Source: Sulfitobacter litoralis
GTDB taxonomy: Bacteria; Pseudomonadota; Alphaproteobacteria; Rhodobacterales; Rhodobacteraceae
Length of the DNA stretch: 64,000 nucleotides
Assembly (NCBI RefSeq): GCF_900103185.1
Contig: NZ_FNJD01000015.1
Span: 28,147-92,146 of the forward strand
Direction of reading: 5' to 3'
Of this stretch, positions 25,719 to 34,785 are shown in pieces. The translations under genes and the position numbers were made by a program. Below the pieces are notes generated by a model. It worked only from the letters and a program-made list of their open reading frames with translations. It searched no databases and was not told the origin of the DNA. The stretch's first letter is position 1. The number at the start of each line of letters is the position of its first letter.

Positions 25719-26722
25719 TGCGGTGCGGGGCGACAATACTGGATGCGTCGGGGCTGCGGCTGACGGCGCAAGAAAAGGCGTTGTTTCGCGCCGTAAAACC
25801 CTTTGGGTTCATTTTGTTTGCACGCAATATCGACACGCCTGATCAGGTACGTGCCCTTTGCGCTGAAATGCGCGACGCGGCGGGACATGATGCAGTGATT
25901 ACCGTCGATCAGGAAGGCGGACGGGTGCAGCGTCTGCGTGCGCCGCAGTGGCGCGATTGGTCGGCTCCGCTTGATTTTGTGCAGGCTGCGGGCAGCCATG
26001 CGGCAGAGGCAATGTATCTGCGCTTTCGTCTGATCGCGCATGAGCTGCACCGCGTCGGCATCGACAGCAATTGCGCGCCGATGGTCGATGTCGCTGGCAC
26101 GCAAACGCATGAGTTTCTGCGCAACCGATGCTATGGCACGACGCCGGACGTGGTCGCGGCTTTGGGCCGTGCGGCAGCAGACGGCATGTTGGCGGGGGGC
26201 GTTTTGCCCGTGGTCAAACATATGCCCGGACACGGGCGCGCCACGATGGACAGTCATTTTGCCTTGCCCTTGGTGGATGCTCCGCGCGAGGCGTTGGACA
26301 CCCATGATTTTGCGCCCTTCAAGGCATTGTGCGACCTGCCGATGGGAATGACAGCGCATCTTGTTTATGACGCGATTGATCCACGTCCTGCCACGCTGTC
26401 ACCGGTGATGATGAACCTGATCCGCGAGGACATCGGCTTTGACAATCTGATTATGACCGATGACATCTCGATGAAAGCATTGGCGGGTGAAGTAAACCAG
26501 ATTGCGGCTGATGCGTTGTCGGCAGGCTGTGACGTCGTTCTTTATTGCAACGCCACATTGGCAGACCGCGCCCGTGTGGCCGAGGCAGCAGGCGAAATGA
26601 CCGACGCTGCGCAAACTCGTGCAGAACGGGCGCTGGCGATGCGCCGTGAGCCTGATGATGTGGACATTCCTGCCCTAAGCGCCAAGATCGACACGCTCTT
26701 GGGCGGGGCGGTAAATGGCTGA
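25718..26722 (+). CDS. nagZ: Beta-N-acetylhexosaminidase, family GH3
   Basis: Removes N-acetylglucosamine from muropeptides during peptidoglycan recycling in the cytoplasm. 334 residues, the typical short single-domain NagZ. Substrate-binding TVDQEGGRVQRLRAP, the catalytic His loop VVKHMPGHGRATMDSH and the nucleophile Asp in IMTDDISMKAL are all present. The ATG overlaps the SPOR-gene stop, and its own stop overlaps scpA. Confidence 0.96.
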   Translation: MRCGATILDASGLRLTAQEKALFRAVKPFGFILFARNIDTPDQVRALCAEMRDAAGHDAVITVDQEGGRVQRLRAPQWRDWSAPLDFVQAAGSHAAEAMYLRFRLIAHELHRVGIDSNCAPMVDVAGTQTHEFLRNRCYGTTPDVVAALGRAAADGMLAGGVLPVVKHMPGHGRATMDSHFALPLVDAPREALDTHDFAPFKALCDLPMGMTAHLVYDAIDPRPATLSPVMMNLIREDIGFDNLIMTDDISMKALAGEVNQIAADALSAGCDVVLYCNATLADRARVAEAAGEMTDAAQTRAERALAMRREPDDVDIPALSAKIDTLLGGAVNG

Positions 26723-27500
26723 TACGGTCATGGACGACGGGCAGACAAAAGTTGCTGAACGGCGCGCCGCCGAGGCGCTGATCGTGGATGTCGACGGGTT
26801 CGAGGGGCCTCTTGACCTGTTGCTGACGCTTAGCCGGACCCAGAAGGTTGATCTGCGCAAGGTTTCGGTGCTGCAATTGGCGCGGCAATATCTGATGTTC
26901 GTCGATAAGGCCAAGGCCCTGCGGCTGGAACTGGCGGCGGACTATCTCGTCATGGCGGCGTGGCTGGCGTTTTTGAAATCGCGTTTGCTGCTGCCGCCTG
27001 ACCCCAAAGACGAAGGCCCCTCGGGCGAAGAGTTGGCCGCGCATCTGGCGTTTCAGCTGGAACGTCTACAAGCGATACGAGACGTCGCCTCGCAGCTTAT
27101 GGCACGTGATCAGTTGGGACGTGATTTTTTTGCCCGCGGCCAGACCCAGGAAATGCAGCAGACCCGCCGCGTGACGTATACCGCGACCTTGCTGGACCTG
27201 ATGCAAGGTTATGCCCGCATACGGACGCGCGACGAGTTTCGTCCCTTTGTGATGGATCGTGAAAAGGTTTTTACGATGGAGCAGGCGCTTGAACGGATGC
27301 GGGGTCTCATCGGGTTCGAGGGCGATTGGTCCGACCTGACCCGCTATCTGCCTGAAGGCTGGGGCGAAGAACCGGCAATGCGCCGCTCGGCGACGGCATC
27401 AACGTTTGCAGCGTCGCTTGAATTGGTAAAGGAAGGGCACCTGGAAATCCGCCAAGAGGGGATGTTTGCCCCGATCCAGTTGCGCAAGAAGGATTACTGA
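26715..27500 (+). CDS. scpA: Segregation and condensation protein A
   Basis: Kleisin subunit that bridges SMC heads for chromosome condensation. 261 residues. The N-terminal FEGPLDLLLTLSRTQKVDLR and the YLVMAAWLAFLKSRLLLP helix are the conserved ScpA segments, and the C-terminal winged helix ends LELVKEGHLEIRQEGMFAPI. It starts inside the end of nagZ by 8 bases and is followed one base later by scpB. Confidence 0.96.
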   Translation: MADTVMDDGQTKVAERRAAEALIVDVDGFEGPLDLLLTLSRTQKVDLRKVSVLQLARQYLMFVDKAKALRLELAADYLVMAAWLAFLKSRLLLPPDPKDEGPSGEELAAHLAFQLERLQAIRDVASQLMARDQLGRDFFARGQTQEMQQTRRVTYTATLLDLMQGYARIRTRDEFRPFVMDREKVFTMEQALERMRGLIGFEGDWSDLTRYLPEGWGEEPAMRRSATASTFAASLELVKEGHLEIRQEGMFAPIQLRKKDY

Positions 27501-27501
27501 C

Positions 27502-28155
27502 GTGGCCGACCCCGCCCAACAAACTGAAGAAAGCCTGTTTGACGCGCCACCTCTGGCCGAACAAGAACGCATGATCGAGGCGATCCTATTTGCCACCGCA
27601 GATCCCATGTCCCTGCGCGAGATTGCAGCCCGTCTGCCCCACGGCTGTGATCCTGCCGAAGCGCTGGTGCATCTGCGTAAACGCTATGCCGGGCGGGGGG
27701 TGCAGCTATGCCGGATCGGGGATGCCTATGCCATGCGCACGGCCGCCGATCTGGGGTATTTGATGCAGCATGAGACAGTCGAGATCCGTAAACTGTCCCG
27801 CGCCGCGATCGAGACGCTGGCGATCATTGCCTATCACCAGCCTACCACCCGTGCCGAAATCGAAGAGATCCGCGGCGTGTCGGTATCGCGCGGGACTTTG
27901 GACCAGCTTATTGAACTTGACTGGATCCGCTTTGGCCGCCGCAAGATGACGCCCGGCCGGCCCGTGACCTTTGTCGTGACCCAAGAGTTTCTGGCACATT
28001 TCGGGCTAGAAAGCCCGCGCGATCTGCCAGGTCTACAGGAGCTCCGCTCTGCCGGGCTGCTCGAGGGGCGTCCCGCATTCAGTGCAATTCCGGGTGTCGA
28101 TAGCGACGAAGAACCAGAGGCCACCGAGGGCCAGAGCGAGCTGTTCGAGGATTAA
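27502..28155 (+). CDS. scpB: Segregation and condensation protein B
   Basis: Partner of ScpA in the SMC complex; two winged-helix domains. 217 residues from the GTG at 27502, with AAGGA upstream. Key segments are MIEAILFATADPMSLREIA, the second domain core SRAAIETLAIIAYHQPTTR with AEIEEIRGVSVSRGTLDQL, and GRPVTFVVTQEFLAHFGL. In many Rhodobacteraceae tatABC follows scpB; here it does not. Confidence 0.95.
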   Translation: MADPAQQTEESLFDAPPLAEQERMIEAILFATADPMSLREIAARLPHGCDPAEALVHLRKRYAGRGVQLCRIGDAYAMRTAADLGYLMQHETVEIRKLSRAAIETLAIIAYHQPTTRAEIEEIRGVSVSRGTLDQLIELDWIRFGRRKMTPGRPVTFVVTQEFLAHFGLESPRDLPGLQELRSAGLLEGRPAFSAIPGVDSDEEPEATEGQSELFED

Positions 28156-28235
28156 TCCCCCACGGGCCTGAAAATCGCCGCAAAGGATGCTATATTAAGC
28201 CCGGATATAGACCTATGCGGGAGTGAAATCACGAA

Positions 28236-28478
28236 ATGAACCAGATTGTGAACATGATCATGCGTCGCTTTATGGGGCGATTGATCAATAAGGGTATCAA
28301 TATCGGCTTTGACCAAGCCTCTAAACTTGGGAAGGGCCGGAAAGCTGCGCAAGGTCGCGATAGCGATGCCGTGCCACCAAGCCCTGCTGAAAACGCACGG
28401 CGGAATAAAGCCGGTAACCAACAGGGAAAACAGGCGCGCAAAATGGTGCGAAACATGCGCAAGCTGACGCGGTTCTAG
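28236..28478 (+). CDS. Small basic hypothetical protein, 80 residues
   Basis: I do not recognise a function. The peptide has an amphipathic N-terminal helix (MNQIVNMIMRRFMGRLINKG), a Pro/Ser linker and a strongly basic C-terminus (KQARKMVRNMRKLTRF). No signal peptide. GGGAG lies 14 bases before the ATG, a little far. Codon use is like the neighbours, and it lies on the same strand 80 bases after scpB, so it may be co-transcribed. Confidence 0.65.
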   Translation: MNQIVNMIMRRFMGRLINKGINIGFDQASKLGKGRKAAQGRDSDAVPPSPAENARRNKAGNQQGKQARKMVRNMRKLTRF

Positions 28479-28506
28479 CAACCGGCAGCGCGCCCTGACG
28501 CTGACC

Positions 28507-29586
28507 TTAACGCGGTGGGCTGAAATGCTTGCTTAGCTTGAGCCCTTGCCCCTGATAGTTCGACGCGATGCCTGCGCCGTAGAGCTGGGTTGGTACTTGG
28601 GTCATTTTCTCGTAGACGAGCCGTCCGACAACTTGACCGTGCTCAAGCACAAAGGGGGCTTCGTGACAGCGTACTTCGAGCACGCCGCGTGACCCTGCTC
28701 CGCCTGCGGAAGCATGGCCGAACCCGGGGTCGAAGAACCCTGCATAATGCACCCGAAATTCACCTACCATCGCGAGGTAGGGGGCCATTTCGGCGGCATA
28801 TTCGGGGGGGATCGTCACGGCCTCGCGGCTTACCAGAATATAGAACGCGCCGGGATCGAGGATAATCTGGCCATTGTCGCTGTGGACCTCTTCCCAGTAT
28901 TGGGCGCGCGCGTAATAGCCGAGCTTGTCCAGATCAATCACACCGGTATGCGGCTTGGCGCGATAGCCAACAAGCGTCGTATCAGGCAGCCGCAGATCGA
29001 CGGAAAAGCCCAAACCATCGTCGATCACGGCCTCGCCATCGACCAGCGGTGTATCCGCATGCAAGGCACGCAGGGCGTCATCATCTAACGTCGCATCCCC
29101 GGTCGAGAACCGTATCTGGTTCAGCCGCATACCGGGGCGTACCAGCACCGAAAACGAGCGCGGGCAAATCTCGGCGTATAGAGGGCCGGTGTAGCCTGGC
29201 GCGATGCGATCGAATTCCGTGCCACCGTCAGTGATTGTCCGTGTGAGCAGATCCAACCGCCCGGTAGAGCTTTTGGCATTGGCCGCCGCAGAGGTGTCTT
29301 GGGGCAGGGCGAGGGTCTCCATCAGCGGAACGACGTAGACACAGCCCTTTTCCAGCACAGCACCCTCGGTCAGATCCACGCGGTGCATCTCGAACTCAGT
29401 CAGACGGTCTGCCACCTTGGCACCATGTCCTGCAAGGAACGACGCACGTACGCGGTAAGCCACTGTACCCAAACGCAGATCAAGGCTGGCCGGTTGAATT
29501 TGAGCGTCATCAACGGGCGGTGTGCCGATGATCTGACCCGATGCGATCATGTCGGTGATATGCTGGTTGGGAACTACGCCGATCAT
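28507..29586 (-). CDS. dcd: 2-prime-deoxycytidine 5-prime-triphosphate deaminase (double-length)
   Basis: Converts dCTP to dUTP for thymidylate supply. 359 residues from the ATG at 29586 (MIGVVPNQHITDMI, with AAAGG upstream). About twice the length of E. coli Dcd: the N-terminal half carries IQPASLDLRLG and the C-terminal half a second trimeric dUTPase-like fold (IILDPGAFYILVSREAVTIP, GSRGVLEVRCHEAPFVLEHG). Such fused forms are known in alphaproteobacteria. A tRNA-Pro lies upstream. Confidence 0.9.
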   Translation of the reverse strand: MIGVVPNQHITDMIASGQIIGTPPVDDAQIQPASLDLRLGTVAYRVRASFLAGHGAKVADRLTEFEMHRVDLTEGAVLEKGCVYVVPLMETLALPQDTSAAANAKSSTGRLDLLTRTITDGGTEFDRIAPGYTGPLYAEICPRSFSVLVRPGMRLNQIRFSTGDATLDDDALRALHADTPLVDGEAVIDDGLGFSVDLRLPDTTLVGYRAKPHTGVIDLDKLGYYARAQYWEEVHSDNGQIILDPGAFYILVSREAVTIPPEYAAEMAPYLAMVGEFRVHYAGFFDPGFGHASAGGAGSRGVLEVRCHEAPFVLEHGQVVGRLVYEKMTQVPTQLYGAGIASNYQGQGLKLSKHFSPPR

Positions 29587-29607
29587 ATCCGGGCCTTTCA
29601 AATGCAA

Positions 29608-29635
29608 ACACCCGCACCCATCAGGGTACGGGCGT
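29608..29635 (-). terminator. Terminator-like hairpin downstream of tRNA-Pro
   Basis: On the minus strand, ACGCCCGTACCC pairs with GGGTGCGGGTGT around a TGAT loop, followed by a short broken T-rich stretch. It separates the tRNA transcript from dcd. Confidence 0.55.
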
Positions 29636-29650
29636 TTGTTGTATGTCGGT

Positions 29651-29727
29651 TGGTCGGGCTAGCAGGACTCGAACCTGCGACCTTCCGTCCCCCAGACGGA
29701 CGCGCTACCAGGCTGCGCCATAGCCCG
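29651..29727 (-). tRNA. tRNA-Pro (anticodon GGG)
   Basis: Full cloverleaf, 77 nt including an encoded CCA (29651-29653). Acceptor CGGGCTA pairs with TAGCCCG; D arm GCGC-AGCCTGGTA-GCGC; anticodon arm TCCGT-CTGGGGG-ACGGA with GGG at positions 34-36; T arm GCAGG-TTCGAAT-CCTGC. Reads CCC and CCU codons. It lies 69 bases downstream of the merR-type gene. Confidence 0.97.
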
Positions 29728-29796
29728 ACATGAGGCGTTTCATACCTGATAAAACCGGGCGCGCAAGGGGGAATTGTTGCAAATCGCACGGGCAGC

Positions 29797-30774
29797 TTAG
29801 ACTTTTGTACGACGCAGCACATCAGCGCGCATGGAATCACGTAATTCGGCCAAGCGGTTAAGCAATGGCGCAATATCCTGAGCCGATTCCTGTGACAGAT
29901 CGCGGCACATCAGCGCCGCGGACAGCACAGAGGGTTTTGCCGGGAACGCGTCTTCTGCCAGCAGCGGGGGCAGGTCGATCACGCGTGGCTTTGGGCCAGC
30001 CTCAAGTGGTTCTTCTTGGTCCTCGTCATCCTCAAAGATGTTGTCGACGGTATGATCGATATCTGCCTCTGGCGGTAGCGCAGATGCGGCAGGTGTCTTG
30101 GTCACTTCGTCTTCGACTGGTGTCGCGCCTTGCGGTGCAGCAGGCGCTTCGTCAGGCGTGTTGTCGCTTGGCGGCACGGGTGCAGAGGTCATCGGATGGC
30201 GCAAGAAACTTGGCAGGTCTTCGTCGATACCTTTATCCAGCGCGGATGGGGTAGGCTCTGCTTCGGTGGGGGCTTCGCCCTCAACCGGCGGAGTAGAAGA
30301 TGGGGTGTCAGTTTGCGCCGTCGGTGGCTCTGGCGCGTCGGGAGCTGGGGGTTGTTGCCGGTCTGAACCTTTTGCAGCCTTGCCCGCGCGCGATTCGAAC
30401 GCAAGCACAACGCCTTCATGGGTCTGCTCTGCATCTTCGTGCATTGGTGCCATGTCGATGGTGTCGCCAGCCGTGGTCAGATCCTCTGGGGTGACGCCTT
30501 CAAGAGGGGCGGAAAGCGCGGCGACATGGCCCATGCCTTCCTCGCGCAGGACTTTCTGAACGCCTTTGATCGTCAGCCCGTCTTCGTGTAACAAACGTTT
30601 GATCCCGCCAAGCAGCAGCATATCATTGGGGCGATAATATCGCCGCCCGCCTGCACGTTTGATCGGTTTGACTTGTGTGAACTTGCTCTCCCAGAAACGC
30701 AGAACATGGGCCTGAATTTCAAGCCACTCTGCAACTTCTGAGATGGTTCGGAATGCATCCGGGGACTTGGGCAT
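29797..30774 (-). CDS. MerR family transcriptional regulator
   Basis: 325 residues. N-terminal MerR winged helix: [20 protein letters not shown] (residues 8-27), then [20 protein letters not shown] and [20 protein letters not shown]. After residue 90 the protein is low-complexity, rich in Pro, Ala, Glu and Asp, and ends in a helical segment. No metal-binding cysteines, so it is not a metal sensor. It follows ihfA by 4 bases, a conserved order in this bacterial group; its target genes are unknown. Confidence 0.9.
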   Translation of the reverse strand: MPKSPDAFRTISEVAEWLEIQAHVLRFWESKFTQVKPIKRAGGRRYYRPNDMLLLGGIKRLLHEDGLTIKGVQKVLREEGMGHVAALSAPLEGVTPEDLTTAGDTIDMAPMHEDAEQTHEGVVLAFESRAGKAAKGSDRQQPPAPDAPEPPTAQTDTPSSTPPVEGEAPTEAEPTPSALDKGIDEDLPSFLRHPMTSAPVPPSDNTPDEAPAAPQGATPVEDEVTKTPAASALPPEADIDHTVDNIFEDDEDQEEPLEAGPKPRVIDLPPLLAEDAFPAKPSVLSAALMCRDLSQESAQDIAPLLNRLAELRDSMRADVLRRTKV

Positions 30775-30778
30775 CAGG

Positions 30779-31081
30779 TTATCGCTTGTTCCCGTCTGCG
30801 ACCCGGTCCTTCATCAGATGGGACGGGCGGAATGTCAGAACGCGGCGCGGGTTGATCGGGACCTCTTCGCCGGTTTTAGGGTTCCGACCCACGCGGGCCG
30901 ATTTATCCCGCACAGAGAAAGTACCAAAAGAGGAAATTTTGACCTGCTCGCCATCGACCAGCGCGTCGGACATATGATCCAGCACAGATTCGACCAGCTG
31001 TGCGCTTTCATTGCGGGAAAGACCTACTTCACGAAAAACGGCTTCGCTTAAATCCATTCGGGTCAACGTCTTGTCGGCCAT
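30779..31081 (-). CDS. ihfA: Integration host factor subunit alpha
   Basis: Sequence-specific DNA-bending protein, acts as a heterodimer with IHF-beta. 100 residues from [20 protein letters not shown] at 31081. The HU/IHF signature is [20 protein letters not shown], with the intercalating Pro in the beta arm, and [13 protein letters not shown] precedes it. An open frame continues upstream to 31129 but lacks a conserved N-terminus. Confidence 0.96.
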   Translation of the reverse strand: MADKTLTRMDLSEAVFREVGLSRNESAQLVESVLDHMSDALVDGEQVKISSFGTFSVRDKSARVGRNPKTGEEVPINPRRVLTFRPSHLMKDRVADGNKR

Positions 31082-31177
31082 AACTTCCCCCATGTGTTTT
31101 AAGCAGCATAGGCTGTCATTTTTCCGCAAGTCAACAACTATGGGGCGTAACGTGCTGTTCGCGCGAAGAAAAGCCGC

Positions 31178-32149
31178 TTACCAGCGCAGAACAACTGCGC
31201 CCCATGCAAGCCCGCCGCCGATCGCTTCGGTGACCAGCAGGTCGCCTTTCTTGATCTGGCCGCGCTCTTGCCCGACTGAAAGAGCCAGCGGAATCGATGC
31301 AGCTGAGGTGTTGCCGTGGTCTTGAACCGTTACGACGACGTTATCCATCGACAGGTTCAGTTTCTTGGCAGTGCCTTGAATAATACGGATATTCGCCTGA
31401 TGAGGGACAATCCAGTCAACTTCATCCGGCGACACGCCTGCGCGCTCCATCGCGGTATTTGCCGAAGCGGCGAGCTTTTCAACCGCGTGGCGGAAGACCT
31501 GATTCCCCTGCATCCGCAGATAGCCGGTGGTGCCTGTGCTGATGCCGCCGTCGACATACAGCAGATCTTTGTACCGGCCGTCAGAATTCAGGTCGGTCGA
31601 CAGGATACCGCGGTCATCCGACGTACCTTCGCCGGTCTGGGCCTCGAGCAGAATCGCGCCGGCCCCATCGCCAAACAGGACGCTGGTGCTGCGGTCAGTC
31701 CAGTCCATGATTTTCGAGAAGGTCTCGGACCCGATCACAAGCACGCGGTCAGCCTGACCCGATATGATCAGTGCGTTGGCGTTGGCCAAGGCATAGACAA
31801 AGCCCGCACATACGGCCTGCACATCAAAGGCAAAGCCGCGTTCCATCTCGAGCTGTGCCTGCACCATCGTGGCGGCAGATGGGAACGTGAGATCGGGCGT
31901 AGAGGTGGCGACGATGACAGCATCGACATCGGCAGCTGTCTTGCCTGCATCAGCCAGTGCGGCCTTGGCAGCGGCGGTAGCCATCGTCGATGTGGTTTCG
32001 CCTTCGCCAACAAAGTGGCGGCGTTCAATGCCGGAGCGTGACCTGATCCATTCGTCAGTGGTGTCAATCTTGCCTTCAAACTCTGCGTTTTCGACAATGC
32101 GCTCCGGGAGGTAGTGTCCGGCACCAATTACGACGGCTCTTTTTGTCAT
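31178..32149 (-). CDS. fabH: Beta-ketoacyl-ACP synthase III
   Basis: Starts fatty acid synthesis by condensing acetyl-CoA with malonyl-ACP. 323 residues. The catalytic Cys is in VQAVCAGFVYALA, His in WIVPHQANIRII and Asn in VQDHGNTSAASIPLAL. The C-terminal GGGLAWGAVVLRW is the normal end. The ATG overlaps the plsX stop by 4 bases. Confidence 0.97.
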   Translation of the reverse strand: MTKRAVVIGAGHYLPERIVENAEFEGKIDTTDEWIRSRSGIERRHFVGEGETTSTMATAAAKAALADAGKTAADVDAVIVATSTPDLTFPSAATMVQAQLEMERGFAFDVQAVCAGFVYALANANALIISGQADRVLVIGSETFSKIMDWTDRSTSVLFGDGAGAILLEAQTGEGTSDDRGILSTDLNSDGRYKDLLYVDGGISTGTTGYLRMQGNQVFRHAVEKLAASANTAMERAGVSPDEVDWIVPHQANIRIIQGTAKKLNLSMDNVVVTVQDHGNTSAASIPLALSVGQERGQIKKGDLLVTEAIGGGLAWGAVVLRW

Positions 32150-33222
32150 TCTTCGGTCTCTTTCGTCGGCTTTGCTGAGGCCACACGTGCGGCCAGCCGA
32201 TGTGTGAATTCACTTTCCGCTAATCGCGCGGCCAGCTTGATCGCCGATGAAACCCCTCTGGCATCCGCTGCCCCGTGGGATTTCACGACGGTTCCGTTCA
32301 AGCCCAGAAACACGCCGCCGTTTACGTTGCTCGGGTCAAAGCGTTTGCTGACGCGGCGCAGCGAAGTGTAGGCGAAAAACGCAGCTGCGCGGGACCAGAT
32401 CGAATTTTTGAACGCCTGACGTAGACCTGACCCGATCAACGTGGCGGTACCTTCGCCGGTCTTGATCGCGATATTACCAGTAAATCCGTCCGTGACGATC
32501 ACATCTGCGGCATTACCCGCGATATCGCCGCCTTCGACGAAGCCGACGAATTCAAAGCCCGCTTCATCCGCGGCGTCGCGAATCAATTCGTGGGCTTCTT
32601 TCAGCTCCGTCCGGCCTTTGTGTTCTTCGGTCCCGACATTCAGCAGGCCGATGCGCGGGCGTTCGATGTCCATGCCGTTGCGGGCATAGGATTTGCCCAT
32701 CAGCGCATAGCGCAATAGGTCATCGGCATCCGCACGCACATCCGCACCCACGTCCAGCAACACATTGAACCCTTGCGGGTTGGTCGACGGGTAAAGCACA
32801 GCGATTGCGGGGCGGTTGACGCCGGGTAGCTTTTTCAGGCGGATCATCGACAGCGCCATCAGCGCGCCGGTATTGCCACAGCTGACGGCGACAGAGGCCT
32901 CGTTGTCGCGCACGGATTCTATGGCAGACCACATCGAGGTGTCCTTGCCATTGCGTACAACGTTGCTGGGTTTGTCATCCATCGTGACAACCCCTTGAGC
33001 ATCCCGAATAGTGCAGCGCCCTTTAAGTTCGGGACGTTTGGCCACCAGCGGTTCCAGCGTGTCGGCAGGGCCGTGCAGGATAAAGCTGATATCGGGATTT
33101 TTGAGCGCGGACGCAGAACACCCGGCAACAACGATTGCCGGGCCCTGATCGCCCCCCATCGCATCAACTGAGATAAGGGTGCGCTGAGTACTCGCGCTAG
33201 GCTGATCGGACGTGGCCGTCAT
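32146..33222 (-). CDS. plsX: Phosphate acyltransferase
   Basis: Makes acyl-phosphate from acyl-ACP for phosphatidic acid synthesis. 358 residues. N-terminal ISVDAMGGDQGPAIVVAGC, central SCGNTGALMALSMIRLK and IVTDGFTGNIAIKTGEGTA are the PlsX landmarks. Part of the yceD-rpmF-plsX-fabH-ihfA-merR run. Confidence 0.97.
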   Translation of the reverse strand: MTATSDQPSASTQRTLISVDAMGGDQGPAIVVAGCSASALKNPDISFILHGPADTLEPLVAKRPELKGRCTIRDAQGVVTMDDKPSNVVRNGKDTSMWSAIESVRDNEASVAVSCGNTGALMALSMIRLKKLPGVNRPAIAVLYPSTNPQGFNVLLDVGADVRADADDLLRYALMGKSYARNGMDIERPRIGLLNVGTEEHKGRTELKEAHELIRDAADEAGFEFVGFVEGGDIAGNAADVIVTDGFTGNIAIKTGEGTATLIGSGLRQAFKNSIWSRAAAFFAYTSLRRVSKRFDPSNVNGGVFLGLNGTVVKSHGAADARGVSSAIKLAARLAESEFTHRLAARVASAKPTKETEE

Positions 33223-33264
33223 CTGGTGCGATGCCTCTTATGAACTGCGATTGACGTGACGAAC

Positions 33265-33471
33265 TTACGCTGCGTCTTCGTCGAGGTCGATCTCTTCGTT
33301 CAGAGAAACAACTTCGTTGTCGTCATAGTGACCGCATGCAGCGCAGATGTGGTGTGGGCGCTTGAGCTCACCACAGTTGGTGCATTCGTTAGGGTTCGCT
33401 GCAGTCAGCGAATCGTGCGCGCGGCGGTTGTTGCGACGCGATTTGGAAACTTTATTCTGTTGGACAGCCAT
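33265..33471 (-). CDS. rpmF: 50S ribosomal protein L32
   Basis: 68 residues. N-terminal [20 protein letters not shown] is the conserved L32 start. The zinc-ribbon [18 protein letters not shown] (two CxxC) is intact, so this is the zinc-containing form. It ends in an acidic tail. It lies 42 bases before plsX. Confidence 0.97.
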   Translation of the reverse strand: MAVQQNKVSKSRRNNRRAHDSLTAANPNECTNCGELKRPHHICAACGHYDDNEVVSLNEEIDLDEDAA

Positions 33472-33665
33472 GTCTGGTGCCTTTGCCTTCGGGGTCGTTC
33501 ATCGGCTTCCTGCCAAAGACGACCGTGTTTCAGATCAACTCCCGGTTTGGGCGTGACGTGCGTTTAGGCCGAAGCCTATCCGATGTCCAACCTTAATTGG
33601 GGTGAAGGGCGCAAAATACTGCGAAAACCTGCCGAAGCAACCCTTATTCACCCAAACCGACAGGG

Positions 33666-34220
33666 TTATTCGCCGTTACTATCCTTTAGCTGGTCCTTTA
33701 GATTAGCCAGACCGGCGAACGGGCGGGCGTCTTCATCGGTCATCGGGGCCTCGCCGGGCTTGGTGTAGACGGCTTGCCCCAGTTCCGCCCCGTCGGCGCG
33801 GGGGTATTCGGGGATTTCTAGCGCCAGCGCTTCTATCATGACAACGGCAGGATCGATCCAGGCACCCAGAGGTTCGGTACAGTCATCCTCTGCCATCTCG
33901 ACCTCGGTTTCCTCGGGCTCTTCGTAGTCCTGTACGAAAAGCCGCGTGACATCGACGTCGATCCGCGTCTGCACCGGCTCCAGCGTCACGACGCAGGGCT
34001 GCACCACAGTGGCCCCCAGACGCGCTTCGAGCTGCCAGTCGCTGCGCCCGAGCGCCTTGAGCCGCCCTTCGAACGAGAGTTTACGAAGCGCTGAGAGATC
34101 AAGTTCTTCTGCGATCTTGCGCAAGCTGTCGGCGTCAGGGCGCAGGGAGAAAGGGGTTTGCGCATTCTGCGACAGCTCTGCGACGCGCAATGCTGTGGGG
34201 CTTGGGGGCGTGCGAGACAT
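33666..34220 (-). CDS. yceD: YceD/DUF177 family protein (23S rRNA accumulation protein)
   Basis: 184 residues from MSRTPPSPTALRVAELSQNA at 34220. DUF177 features are QPCVVTLEPVQTRIDVDVTR and the acidic segment followed by WIDPAVVMIEALALEIPEYP. Homologues are linked to 23S rRNA processing and stability and usually lie next to rpmF, as here. The normal C-terminal PFAGLANLKDQLKD is present. Divergent from bamE. Confidence 0.92.
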   Translation of the reverse strand: MSRTPPSPTALRVAELSQNAQTPFSLRPDADSLRKIAEELDLSALRKLSFEGRLKALGRSDWQLEARLGATVVQPCVVTLEPVQTRIDVDVTRLFVQDYEEPEETEVEMAEDDCTEPLGAWIDPAVVMIEALALEIPEYPRADGAELGQAVYTKPGEAPMTDEDARPFAGLANLKDQLKDSNGE

Positions 34221-34311
34221 GTTAGGGGTACTTTCGTTTCTTGAACCATGGGGCGTGCTTAGTGTATGCGAGATAAAAGCCATGATCCCCAAGGGCAAGA
34301 GGGCACCAAGA

Positions 34312-34776
34312 ATGCGTATCGACCGCCATGTCAAAAAGACACTGCTGACCGCCACAGTTCTCGCTGCTGGTCTGACGCTTGGGGCCTGCTCCCCTCAGTA
34401 TAGCAACCACGGCTATATCCCGCCGCAAGAAGACCTATCGAAGATCACCGTCGGTCAGGATACGCGCGACACTGTGGCCGAAACCGTAGGTGTGCCTGCA
34501 TCGGCGGGCCTGTTGACCAATTCGGGCTATTACTATGTCCGGTCGCGCCGTCAGGCAATGTGGTTCATGGCGCCGCGTGAAACAGAGCGCGAAGTTGTGG
34601 CTGTGAGCTTTGACGGGAACGGTGTGGTGCAGAATGTCGAACGGTTCGGGCTTGAGCGCGGCAATGTCATCACCCTTGACCGCCGAGTCACCAGTTCGCC
34701 GATTTCTGACAAATCCTTCATCCGTCAGCTTTTGGGCAACATCGGGCGGTTTAATCCCGCGGCGCTGGCCGGCTAG
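34312..34776 (+). CDS. bamE: Outer membrane protein assembly factor BamE
   Basis: Small lipoprotein of the BAM complex (SmpA/OmlA fold), 154 residues. Signal peptide with lipobox LTLGAC: the lipidated Cys is at about residue 23. The conserved SKITVGQDTRDTVAETVGVP and NSGYYYVRSR follow, and the C-terminal half is the usual beta part. The ATG at 34312 has AAGAGG upstream; 34282 is an in-frame alternative. The divergent yceD neighbour is the normal alphaproteobacterial arrangement. Confidence 0.92.
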   Translation: MRIDRHVKKTLLTATVLAAGLTLGACSPQYSNHGYIPPQEDLSKITVGQDTRDTVAETVGVPASAGLLTNSGYYYVRSRRQAMWFMAPRETEREVVAVSFDGNGVVQNVERFGLERGNVITLDRRVTSSPISDKSFIRQLLGNIGRFNPAALAG

Positions 34777-34785
34777 GGCGCGGAT

